A DNA stretch of 64,000 nucleotides from CALMKX01 sp036274895 (GTDB lineage Bacteria; Acidobacteriota; Thermoanaerobaculia; Multivoradales; SZUA-115): positions 186,001 to 250,000 of the forward strand of contig DASUEU010000027.1 in NCBI GenBank assembly GCA_036274895.1, written 5' to 3'. Position 1 is the first letter of the stretch. Each line of letters begins with the position of its first letter. Under the pieces are notes generated by a model that did no database searches, had not been told where the DNA came from, and saw only the letters and a program-made list of their open reading frames with translations. Below, piece after piece: positions 8,672 to 17,000 of this stretch. The position numbers and the translations under genes were made by a program.

Positions 8672-10035
8672 ACCTCCTCCACGCTGACCCGCACGTGGCG
8701 CTCCACCTCTTCGCGCGCCAGCAGAGCCGGCCAGTAGGCCACGATCGGCTGCGGCTTGGGCCGGCCGCCCGCGAAGCCGGTGACTCCCGGCGGGCCAGAG
8801 GTGACCAGGGGTGCGATCTCCTTGCCGAAGCGCTCCACCCGCTCGGGCGAAGGGTCGCGCACTCCCAGGCGCAGCACCACCTCGGGCGGGTCCGCCGGGG
8901 GGGCGAAGATCCCGGGCAGGCACGCTCCCAGGCCCAGGTACTCCTCCGAACGGTTCTCGGGGGCGAAGACAGTGCCCGACCGCTCCAGCCGCTTCCACAC
9001 GATCTCCGCCGCCAGACGGGCCTTCTCGAGCGCGCGCGGGCCGGAGACCGTGAGCTGCCCCGAGGCCTTGTAGCCGGCCAGGTAGGAGGCCGAGATCTTG
9101 AGGAAGGGAGTGTTGGCGCCGCCCCGAATTCCGGACACCCGCACCCGATCGGTGTCCTCTTGGGCGAGGCGGATGCTGGTGAAGTCCGCCGTCACGTCGG
9201 GGGTGACGTAAGAGCGGGGATCCCCCATCTCGTAGAGCAACTGCTCGGCGACGGTGTCGACCGTGACCATGCCGCCGGTGCCGGCGTGCTTGGTGACCAC
9301 GAAGCTGCCGTCCTCGCAGACCTCGGCCACCGGGTAGCCGACGTTCCACAGGTCCGGCACCTCCCACCAGCGGGTGAAGTTGCCGCCCGTGCACTGCGGG
9401 CCGCACTCGAGGACGTGGCCGGCGATGGTACCTGCCGCCAGGCGATCCCAGTCCTCGCTTCCCCATCCAAACTCATGGATCAGAGGGGCGAGGGCCAGGG
9501 CAGTGTCGGTGATGCGGCCGGCCAGGACGATCTGGGCGCCCTGGTCGAGGGCCTCGACGGCGGGCCGCGCCCCCAAATAGGCGTTGGCGCTGGTCACCTT
9601 GTCGAGGTGGGCGGCGAGGGGCTCGCCGCTGTCCATGTTGGCCAGGGGGTGGCCCGCCGCCACCAGCTCCGGCAGGCGAGCGACCAGGTCGTCTCCCTCG
9701 ACCACGCCGACCCGAATCCCCGTCACCCCCAGCTCTCGGGCGACGGCGAAGATCCGCTCCCGGCAGGCACGAGGGTTCAATCCTCCGGCGTTGGTGAGGA
9801 TTCGTGTTCCTCGTTTCTTCAGCTCGGGCAGGACGCGGCGGATGAAGTCGATGAAATCGGTGGCATAGCCCAGGGAAGGGTCCTTGAGCTTCTGCCGCAT
9901 CATGATCGAGAGGGTCACCTCGGCGAGGTAGTCCATGCCGAGATAGTCGAGGGGGCCCCCTCGCAGGAGATCGACCGGGGCATCGACGTTGTCCCCCCAG
10001 AAGCCCTGGCCGTTCCCCACCCGCACTTTCTTCAT
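8668..10035 (-). CDS. AtuA family (acyclic terpene utilisation, former DUF1446) large subunit
   Basis: 455 residues from the ATG of MKKVRVGNGQGFWGDN. An in-frame upstream start would add 12 unlikely residues. Conserved blocks include GNGQGFWGDN, YLAEVTLSIM, TNAGGLNP, GRITDTALALAP and HVLECGPQCTGGNF, all characteristic of AtuA. The family is linked to geraniol/citronellol and related acyl-CoA degradation in pseudomonads, where AtuA is usually one polypeptide ending in a small C-terminal domain. Here the polypeptide stops before that domain, which is encoded downstream. A TGCTAACCT extended -10-like sequence ends 10 bases upstream of the ATG. It heads the operon AtuA-N, membrane protein, AtuA-C, enoyl-CoA hydratase. 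Confidence 0.9.
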   Translation of the reverse strand: MKKVRVGNGQGFWGDNVDAPVDLLRGGPLDYLGMDYLAEVTLSIMMRQKLKDPSLGYATDFIDFIRRVLPELKKRGTRILTNAGGLNPRACRERIFAVARELGVTGIRVGVVEGDDLVARLPELVAAGHPLANMDSGEPLAAHLDKVTSANAYLGARPAVEALDQGAQIVLAGRITDTALALAPLIHEFGWGSEDWDRLAAGTIAGHVLECGPQCTGGNFTRWWEVPDLWNVGYPVAEVCEDGSFVVTKHAGTGGMVTVDTVAEQLLYEMGDPRSYVTPDVTADFTSIRLAQEDTDRVRVSGIRGGANTPFLKISASYLAGYKASGQLTVSGPRALEKARLAAEIVWKRLERSGTVFAPENRSEEYLGLGACLPGIFAPPADPPEVVLRLGVRDPSPERVERFGKEIAPLVTSGPPGVTGFAGGRPKPQPIVAYWPALLAREEVERHVRVSVEEV

Positions 10036-10123
10036 AGAGCCCGTAAGGTTAGCACGGCAACATTTGGCCATCCGTCTCCCACGAGCCGGGGTCTTGCATG
10101 TTTCTTGAAGCAGACGGTTGCAG

Positions 10124-10507
10124 ATGGCTGGAGCAGACGAGAAGTGCTATCGCCGGGTGGTGATCGACGGCTTCGAGGTGCTGGTCGGCAAGAGCGCCGC
10201 CGACAACGACCGGCTGACCTTCCGGGTCGCCCGTCCTCGCGACTTCTGGATGCACGTCGCCGGCTACTCCGGGAGCCACGTGGTGGTGGTGAACCCCGAG
10301 GGCCTGGCCGAGCTGCCGCGGGAGGTGCTCCAGAGGGCCGCGGAGCTCGCAGCCTGGAGCTCGAAGGCGAGGGAGGCCGGGGGCAAGGTCGAGGTCCACG
10401 TCTGCCGGGCGAGCGACGTCTCGAAGCCCCGCGGCCTGCCGGCGGGCAAGGTGCAGTTGCGGAGATGGGATTCGATCCGCGTTTACGCGAGGGAAAGTGA
10501 CGCTTAG
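10124..10507 (+). CDS. Stand-alone NFACT-R (DUF814) domain protein
   Basis: 127 residues. The whole protein corresponds to the C-terminal NFACT-R domain of RqcH/NEMF/Fbp-type proteins: FEVLVGKSAADNDRLTF, the DFWMHVAGYSGSHVVV core, WSSKAREAGGKVEVH and VSKPRGLPAGKVQLR. In full-length RqcH this domain helps bind tRNA/large ribosomal subunit during rescue of stalled peptides. The rest (NFACT-N, HhH, coiled coil) is absent. Short versions of this kind exist in several bacteria, with unknown function. The ATG at 10124 is preferred over a TTG two codons upstream. Confidence 0.85.
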   Translation: MAGADEKCYRRVVIDGFEVLVGKSAADNDRLTFRVARPRDFWMHVAGYSGSHVVVVNPEGLAELPREVLQRAAELAAWSSKAREAGGKVEVHVCRASDVSKPRGLPAGKVQLRRWDSIRVYARESDA

Positions 10508-10536
10508 AGCCGTCTACATGAGACGGAGGACGTTCG

Positions 10537-10884
10537 ATGCTCTACGAGAAGCTCAACGAGGAGATGCAGTACACCGTCGATGAGTTCGTCGGCCGCATTC
10601 GACCCCTGTCCTGGCGCCGACGCATCGACCTTCTGGCTCAGGCCGGCGCACCCTTCGCCGACCAGTTCGACGCCGCCGCGGCGAGCCTCGCGCTCAAGGG
10701 CTTCGTCACGGCGGTCCTCGAGCGGCTGAACCCCCTCGAGGTGGATGACCCCTTCCTCGCCTACCTGCTGTCCCTGTCGCTCAATCCGGAGCACAAGACG
10801 GCGGCGCTCGCCTACCTGGCGCGTCACCCGGATGCCCGTCGGCTGGTGGGGGAGGAGTGGGGAGTCGACGACGCGGTGAACTGA
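10537..10884 (+). CDS. Small helical protein of unknown function
   Basis: 115 residues, predicted mostly alpha-helical and acidic, with no signal peptide or membrane segment. A GACGGAGGA Shine-Dalgarno sequence lies 9 bases upstream. It follows the NFACT-R gene by 29 bases on the same strand and ends two bases before the converging carboxylase stop, so it may form a two-gene operon with NFACT-R. I do not recognise the family. Confidence 0.7.
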   Translation: MLYEKLNEEMQYTVDEFVGRIRPLSWRRRIDLLAQAGAPFADQFDAAAASLALKGFVTAVLERLNPLEVDDPFLAYLLSLSLNPEHKTAALAYLARHPDARRLVGEEWGVDDAVN

Positions 10885-10886
10885 CC

Positions 10887-12551
10887 TCAGGTCTGGAGCA
10901 CGCCGGTCTTGAACTCGCCCAGGTGGGGGTTCTGGGCCACCGCCGCCAAAGCCCGACCGAGCACGCTCCGGGTCTCGGCCGGGTCGATGATCGCGTCCAC
11001 CCACAGCCGGGCCGCGGCGTAGCGGGGGTCCATCGCCGCCTGGTAGCGAGCCTGGATCTGCGACAGCAGGGCCTGCCTTTCCTCCTCGCCGACCTCATCG
11101 CCCCGCTTGCCGAGCTGGATGGCGAGCAGGGTGCGTGAGGCTTGCTCGCCGCCCATCACCGAGATCGCCGCCGACGGCCAGGCGAAGACGAAGCGGGCGC
11201 CGTAGGCCTTGCCGCACATGGCGTAGTTGCCGGCACCGTAGGAGTTGCCCACGAAGAGGGTGATCTTGGGCACGGTCGAGTTGGCGACCGCGTTGACCAT
11301 CTTCGCCCCGTCCTTGATGATGCCGCCCCGCTCCGCCCGTGACCCCACCATGAAGCCGGTGACGTCCTGGAGGAAGAGGAGGGGGATCTCTTTTTGGTTG
11401 CACAGCTCGACGAAGCGGGCTCCCTTGTCGGCCGAGTCGGAGTAGAGCACGCCGCCGATCTGGAGCTCCCGCTCCCGCTCGCCGGCGCCGGTCTTCTTGT
11501 GGACGATCGAGCGCTGGTTGGCCACCACGCCGACCACGCGGCCCTCGATGAAGCCCGTGCCGCAGATCAGGGTCCTGCCATAGGTGGCCTTGTACTCGTC
11601 GAAGTCGCTGCCGTCGAGTAGGCGGGCGAGGACGTCGTACATCTCGTAGGGCCGGGAGCGGTCCACCGGCATCACACCGTAGAGCTCCTCGGGAGGCCAG
11701 GCCGCTGGCGCCGGCTCCCGTCGAGCGAAGGGCGCCTCATCGCTCCGGGCGAGCTGGCCCAGCTGGCTGCGGATCTTCGCCAGGCACGAGGCATCGTCGG
11801 GGTGGCGGTGATCCACCACCCCCGAGACGTCGCACTGCACCAGGGCTCCGCCCAGGTCCTGGTTGTCGATCACCTCGCCGATGGCAGCCTTCACCAGGTG
11901 AGCGCCGGCCAAGAAGATCGAGCCGGTGCCCTCGACGATGTGGGCCTCGTCGCTCATGATCGGCAGGTAGGCGCCCCCCGCCACGCAAGGGCCCATGATC
12001 GCCGCCATCTGGAACACCCCCTCGGCGGAGAGGCGGGCGTTGTTGTAGAAGGCGCGGCCGAAGTGCTCCTTGTCGGGGAAGATCTCGTCCTGCATGGGCA
12101 GGAACACTCCCGCCGAGTCGACCAGGTAGACGATCGGCAGGCGGTTCTCGAGGGCGATCTCCTGCGCCCGCAGGACCTTCTTGGCGGTCAAGGGAAACCA
12201 GGCACCGGCCTTGACGGTGGCGTCATTGGCGACCACGACGAAGTCGCGGCCGTGCACCCGGCCGATGCCGACCACCACCCCGGCGGCCGGCGCCCCGCCG
12301 TACTCGGCGTAGAAGCCGTGAGCCACCCACAGGCCCAGCTCGAGGAAAGGGGAGCCGGGGTCACAGAGGGCCGCCACCCGCTCGCGGGCGGTCATCTTGC
12401 CCAGCGCCCGCTGGCGGGCTTGTGCCGCCTCGCCGCCGCCCTGGCGGATGCGCGCTTCCTCCTCGCGCAGCGCCGCCAGCTCTCCCCGCCAATGCGCGGC
12501 CTGGCGCGCGAAGGCGTCGTCCTTCTTGAGCTTGGAGTCGATCGGCGGCAC
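10887..12551 (-). CDS. Acyl-CoA carboxylase, carboxyltransferase (beta) subunit, methylcrotonyl/geranyl-CoA type
   Basis: 554 residues, the usual size for MCC/PCC beta. Carboxyltransferase N- and C-halves are visible: KMTARERVAALCDPGS, then GGGAH-type oxyanion loops such as GPCVAGGAYLP, and in the C-half FVGNSYGAGNYAMCGKAY and FAWPSAAISVMGG. It transfers the carboxyl group from biotin to an acyl-CoA. No biotin carboxylase/BCCP alpha subunit is in the window. A GTG start is used; a perfect TATAAT on the coding strand (12561-12566) ends 9 bases before it. Together with the AtuA cluster downstream it suggests leucine, isovalerate or isoprenoid degradation. Confidence 0.9.
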   Translation of the reverse strand: MPPIDSKLKKDDAFARQAAHWRGELAALREEEARIRQGGGEAAQARQRALGKMTARERVAALCDPGSPFLELGLWVAHGFYAEYGGAPAAGVVVGIGRVHGRDFVVVANDATVKAGAWFPLTAKKVLRAQEIALENRLPIVYLVDSAGVFLPMQDEIFPDKEHFGRAFYNNARLSAEGVFQMAAIMGPCVAGGAYLPIMSDEAHIVEGTGSIFLAGAHLVKAAIGEVIDNQDLGGALVQCDVSGVVDHRHPDDASCLAKIRSQLGQLARSDEAPFARREPAPAAWPPEELYGVMPVDRSRPYEMYDVLARLLDGSDFDEYKATYGRTLICGTGFIEGRVVGVVANQRSIVHKKTGAGERERELQIGGVLYSDSADKGARFVELCNQKEIPLLFLQDVTGFMVGSRAERGGIIKDGAKMVNAVANSTVPKITLFVGNSYGAGNYAMCGKAYGARFVFAWPSAAISVMGGEQASRTLLAIQLGKRGDEVGEEERQALLSQIQARYQAAMDPRYAAARLWVDAIIDPAETRSVLGRALAAVAQNPHLGEFKTGVLQT

Positions 12552-12604
12552 GGCCGGTGGATTATAGGAGAGGGTCTCCCGCCAGGACGCTTCCGCGAAT
12601 TACG

Positions 12605-12651
12605 TCTACACCGTAGAGAGGTCGCCCGCGGCCATGCAAAGAGGAGGTAGA
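12605..12651. promoter_or_regulatory. Putative VapBC operator: TCTAC-ACC-GTAGA plus a further GTAGA half-site
   Basis: A perfect 5-bp inverted repeat at 12605-12617 and a third half-site at 12647-12651 lie just upstream of the antitoxin gene. Downstream, TAGACA (12648-12653) and TATGCT (12671-12676) are separated by 17 bases and would start transcription at about the ATG at 12683. Ribbon-helix-helix antitoxins autorepress through such repeats; the assignment here is inference. Confidence 0.4.
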
Positions 12652-12682
12652 CATGTTGTCCACATGCGAGTATGCTCTCGAC

Positions 12683-12913
12683 ATGAGCAAGATGATCCAG
12701 CTGCGCAACGTGCCGGACGACCTGCACCGCCTGCTCAAGGCGCGGGCGGCGATGGCCGGGATGTCGCTCTCCGACTTCCTCCTCTCGGAGGTGCGCAAGG
12801 TCGCCGAGCGGCCCACCCTCGAGGAGATGCTCGATCGGATCGCGGCGCTGCCGCCCGTCACCGTGAGTGTGCCCGCGGCGGAGATCATCCGCCAGGAGAG
12901 GGAAGGGCGATGA
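12683..12913 (+). CDS. VapB/FitA-like ribbon-helix-helix antitoxin
   Basis: 76 residues. The N-terminus (MIQLRNVPDDLHRLLKARA, then GMSLSDFLLSEV) is the ribbon-helix-helix DNA-binding domain of FitA/VapB-type antitoxins. The C-terminal tail would wrap around the PIN toxin. Its stop overlaps the toxin ATG (ATGA). Start choice is ambiguous: ATG 12683 fits the family N-terminus and a leaderless promoter, whereas ATG 12653 (ten extra residues) has a strong GAGGAGG five bases upstream. Confidence 0.87.
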   Translation: MSKMIQLRNVPDDLHRLLKARAAMAGMSLSDFLLSEVRKVAERPTLEEMLDRIAALPPVTVSVPAAEIIRQEREGR

Positions 12914-13302
12914 TGGTGCTCGACGCCTCGGCCCTGGTGGAGCTCCTGCTGTCGAGCGAGAAGGGGCGGCGGCTGGGCTGGCGCCTCCGGCGCCGGGAGA
13001 CCTCGCTGCACGCTCCCCATCTCATCGACCTGGAGGTGACGCAGACCTTGCGCCGCTACCTGCGCGCCGGCGAGCTGGAGCCCGCCCGCGGGCGGCTGGC
13101 GGTCGAGGCACTCGCTCAGCTCGCGGTCTACCGCCACCGCCACGACGTGTTGCTGCCGCGGATTTGGGAGCTGAAGGCCAACCTCACCGCCTACGACGCC
13201 GCCTACCTCGCCCTCGCCGAGGCCCTCGAAGCCCCGCTGCTCACCTGCGACGAACGCCTGCTCTCCGCCCCCGGGCACCGGGCGCAGGTGGAGGTGGTGT
13301 AA
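12910..13302 (+). CDS. PIN domain toxin (VapC-like ribonuclease)
   Basis: 130 residues. The acidic residues of a PIN domain are present: Asp in MVLDASALVE, Glu in LIDLEVTQTLRR, and the Asp pair in TAYDAAYLALAEAL and LTCDERLL. VapC toxins are Mg-dependent endoribonucleases that cleave tRNA or rRNA and are neutralised by the cognate VapB. The gene overlaps the antitoxin by four bases. All expected catalytic residues are visible, so it is probably active. Confidence 0.9.
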   Translation: MMVLDASALVELLLSSEKGRRLGWRLRRRETSLHAPHLIDLEVTQTLRRYLRAGELEPARGRLAVEALAQLAVYRHRHDVLLPRIWELKANLTAYDAAYLALAEALEAPLLTCDERLLSAPGHRAQVEVV

Positions 13303-13318
13303 GTAGGATGGGCGCTCC

Positions 13319-14035
13319 ATGAGAATCCACCTCCTCGCCTTCGCCACCGCGGCCGAAGCTCTGGGCCGGGAGAGCACCGAAATCGAGCTGCCGGAGGGGT
13401 GCCGGATCGGAGAGTTGCGGGGCCTGCTGGGCAGCCGCTTCCCGGCGCTCGCTCCGCTGTGGGGGCGCCTCGCGATCGCCGTCGACGGCGAGCTGGTGGG
13501 CGATGACCACCGGCTACCGGACGGCGCCGAGGTGGCCTTGCTACCGCCAGTGTCCGGGGGCAGCGGCAGCGAAGCGCTTCCGGCTCTAACCGAGGCTCCC
13601 CTCGACCTGGCGGCCGTGGCGGCTCGGGTGAGCTCGCCCGGCCGTGGCGCCCTGGTGCTCTTCTCGGGCACCGTTCGAAACCACCACCGGGGCCGCGCCG
13701 TCGAGGCGATCACCTACACGGCCTACCGGCCGATGGCTGCTCGCCGAATCGAGGCCATCGTGGCCGAGCTGGAAGCCGAGGAGCCCGACCTGGCCGTGGC
13801 CCTCGTCCACCGCCTGGGCCGGTTGCGGCCCGGCGAGGCGAGCGTGGTGATCGCTGCCACCTCGCCGCATCGGGCCGCGGCCTACCGGGCCAGCCGCACG
13901 GCCCTCGAACGGCTGAAGGCCGAGGTGCCGATCTGGAAGCACGAGCACTACGCCGACGGCAGCTCCGCCTGGCGCGAGGAGGAGAGCCTGCTCAGCGCGG
14001 AGAGGCCGGAGCCGGTGGGCGCGGCTCGAGGGTGA
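13319..14035 (+). CDS. MoaD-MoaE fusion, molybdopterin synthase (MoaX-like)
   Basis: 238 residues. Residues 1-81 are a ubiquitin-fold MoaD ending in PPVSGG (Gly80-Gly81), the C-terminal diglycine that carries the thiocarboxylate. Residues 90-235 are MoaE, with SGTVRNHHRG and the active-site lysines in RLKAEVPIWKHEHY. Molybdopterin synthase converts cPMP to molybdopterin. In the fusion the diglycine is internal (followed by SGSE), so proteolytic release would be needed, as known for mycobacterial MoaX. A TAGGAT hexamer at 13304-13309 ends 9 bases before the ATG. The last 44 bases overlap the converging M16 peptidase gene. Confidence 0.92.
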   Translation: MRIHLLAFATAAEALGRESTEIELPEGCRIGELRGLLGSRFPALAPLWGRLAIAVDGELVGDDHRLPDGAEVALLPPVSGGSGSEALPALTEAPLDLAAVAARVSSPGRGALVLFSGTVRNHHRGRAVEAITYTAYRPMAARRIEAIVAELEAEEPDLAVALVHRLGRLRPGEASVVIAATSPHRAAAYRASRTALERLKAEVPIWKHEHYADGSSAWREEESLLSAERPEPVGAARG

Positions 14036-17000
14036 GCGGGTCCCGCTCGGGCAGGTGCCGCCAAACCCCGGGCACCAGCAGCGAGAGCGGCGTTTTCTGA
14101 CCTGGGTCGAGGCGCTCGATCTCCACCGAACGGCCGGCCACCAGCAGGATCATCTCCTGCGGCGACAGCACCTCGACCGCGGCTCGGCGGATCTCCTCGG
14201 GCGTGATCGTGGCCAACCGGCCGGGCAGGTCGCGCCAGGTGCGATGGGGCCGGCCGAGCAGGTCGTCCTCGGCGAAGGTGCCGGCCACCTCCTCGGCGGT
14301 GTCGAACTGGAACGGCAGGCCGTCGATGACGCCCTTCCTGACGAACGCCAGCTCCGCCTCGGTCGGGCTGGTCTGCCGCAGGCGCTCGATCTCGGCCAGG
14401 GCCATCTCCACCGCGAGCCCGACCTTCTCACCGCCGGTCTCGAACTGGATGCGCAGCTCACCGGGCCAGAGCTCGCCGGTGGTCAGGCGGGCTCCGGCCC
14501 GGTAGGCCAGCCCGGCCTCGCGACGCAGGCGGGTGGGGATGCGGGCACCTCGGCCGCCGAGCAGCTCACCGAGCAGCGAGAGGGCCTCGGCGCTGCGGTC
14601 CTCCCAGCCGGAGCGGCGTGCCGTCCGCTGCCCCAAGAGCACCTTGGCCTGAGCCAGGTCCCGCTCGATCAAGTAGACCCCCGGTGGCGAGGCGGCTGGA
14701 GGCGAGGGCGGCGGCCAGGGCGCCTTCTCCCCCACGGCCCAACCGGCGAAGCCCCTCTCGAGGGCCGCCAGCACCGCCGCGGGCTCGACGTCCCCCGAGA
14801 TCGCGACGACCATCTCGGCCGGTTGCCACCACCGGCGGTGGAACTCCACCAGATCCTCGCGTCGGATCGCCGCCAGTCGAGCTGGCGTCAGGGGGCGTTG
14901 GGTGAAGTGATCCGAACCGTAGAGGGCGAAGCCCCACTCCCGCTCGAGCACGGCCCCGGGGTCGTCGTTACGGGAGGACAGGCCGTCGGCGAGGGAGCGC
15001 CGCGCATGCTCCAGCCGCTCCGGGTCGAAGCGCGGCCGCCGCAGCACGTCGAAGAGCAGGTCCAGGCCCTCGTCAAGCAGCCAGCTGGGGGCGTTGAGCT
15101 GAGCTCCGGCGCGCAGGCTGCCGGCGCTGGCGTCGAGCTCCAAGGCCAGCCGGTCCACCCGCTCGTCGAGCTCCTCTGGGGTCAGGGTCGCCGTGCCCGC
15201 CCGGCGCAGCATCGAAGCGGTCAGGCCGGCGAGGCCGGTCCTCTCGGGTGGCTCGAGCCAGGCTCCGGCGCGTAGGGCGATCGCCACGTCGACCAAGGGC
15301 AAGGTCTTGTCCGGCACCACGTAGACCGGCACGCCGTTCGACAGCCGGTGGCGATATCGCTCCGCATCGGGGACCTCGAAGGGGAGGGAGGGGAAGCTCA
15401 GCTCGCGGGGGTGGGCGGGGATGGGGCTGGCTCGGGGGGGCACCGCCGCCGGCCTCGAGGGATTGAAATCCCTCGCTACCCATGAACGTCCCTGACGGGA
15501 CGAAGAAAGGGCTCTGCTCGTGCCGTCATTCCCGCGGAAGCGGGAATCCATCCCAGGCATCCCTCGGTCGAGGAAGGGATGGACCCCCGCTTTCGCGGGG
15601 GTGACGACTTGACAACAGGCCTTCCGTCTCTGGTTCCTCGGCCGGTTCCCCGTCCCAGAGGGACGTTTGTCGGTAGCGAGGGATTTCAATCCCTCGCGCG
15701 GTGGGACCGCCCCGCCCTCCCCGGCCGCGGAGATCCCTCGGCTTCGCTCGGGATGACTACGGGGAGGGGCTCCCGCTTCCCCCCGCGTGTACATCCCCAC
15801 CGTCCGCCGCTCCGGGCGCAGGTATGTGTCGACCACCCGCACCACGTCCGCCCCCTGGACGGCCCAGGCCCGCTCGGGACCTCTCAGGGTCTCCCGCCAA
15901 CCACCGAAGCCCTCGCTCATCAGCAGCCGGAGGGTCAAGGCCAGGGGGTCGCGCAGACTGCGGTAGCCGTCCGCGAGGATCTGGTTCTTGACCTTGGCCA
16001 GCTCCTCGGCCGGGATCGGCTCCCGACGCAGCCGCTCGAGCTCGGCGTCCCAGGCGGCCAGCAGCTCGGCCGGCGTCGTCGCACCCTTGGCCTCGGCCGA
16101 GACGGTGAAAGACCCGGCATGGCGCATCGCCGTCTGGAGCACCGACGCCGTGGAGGCCAGCTCCCGGCCGAGCACCAGTCGGCGGTAGAGGCGGCCGGTG
16201 CGGCCGTTCATCAAGCCGGCCAGCACCTCCAGGGCAGCGCTGTCCTGGTGACCGAAGGGCACGGAAGGGTAGAGCACCTGAACCTGGGGCCGGCATTCGC
16301 AGGCGGCGGTGAAGGGCGCGGCCGGGGCAGGCTGGACGGAGTTGGCGAGGTTGGGGCGGACGAGGTCGGGGTCGGGCGGCTCGGGTGGTCGGCCGGCGGG
16401 GAGGCGCCCGAAGTAGCGCTCGGAGAGCGCCTGGACCGCCCCGCGGTCGAGCTTTCCCACCAGCACCAGCACCACGTTGCCGGCCCGGTAGTGGCTCGCG
16501 AAGTGGCGGCGGGCGTCCTCCTCGCGGGTGGCGGCGACGTCCTCCGGCCAGCCGAGGGTCGGCCAGCCGTAGGGATGGTCCCCCCAGAAGCGGGCGCGCA
16601 GCTGCTGGTCGAGCAGCCCGGTGGGGGTGGAGTCGATGCGCAGGCGTCGCTCCTCGGCCACCACCGACTTCTCGGACGCGAGCTCCCGGAACACCGGCGC
16701 GAGCAGCCGATCGGACTCGAGCCAGAACCACAGCTCGAGCTTCTCCGCCGGCAACGTCACGAAATAGAGAGTCATGTCCGGCAGGGTGAGAGCGTTCAAG
16801 CCGCGGGCGCCGGCCTCGGTGTAGAGCCGGGCGAGCTCGCCGGTCGCCAGGGTCTCGGTGCCCTTGAAGAAGAGGTGCTCGAGCAGGTGGGTGAGGCCGG
16901 TGAGGCCCGGCCCCTCGTCGACCGAGCCCACCTTGGCGACCCAGCCGGCGGAAACCATCCGGCTCTCCGGCCGAGGCACCAGCAGCACGCGAAGGCCGTT

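Noticed and set aside
8672..9466. N-terminal extension of the small AtuA-linked membrane protein
   Set aside because: The upstream in-frame stretch is Arg/Gly-rich and lies wholly inside the AtuA coding sequence; the ATGA overlap fixes the start at 8671.
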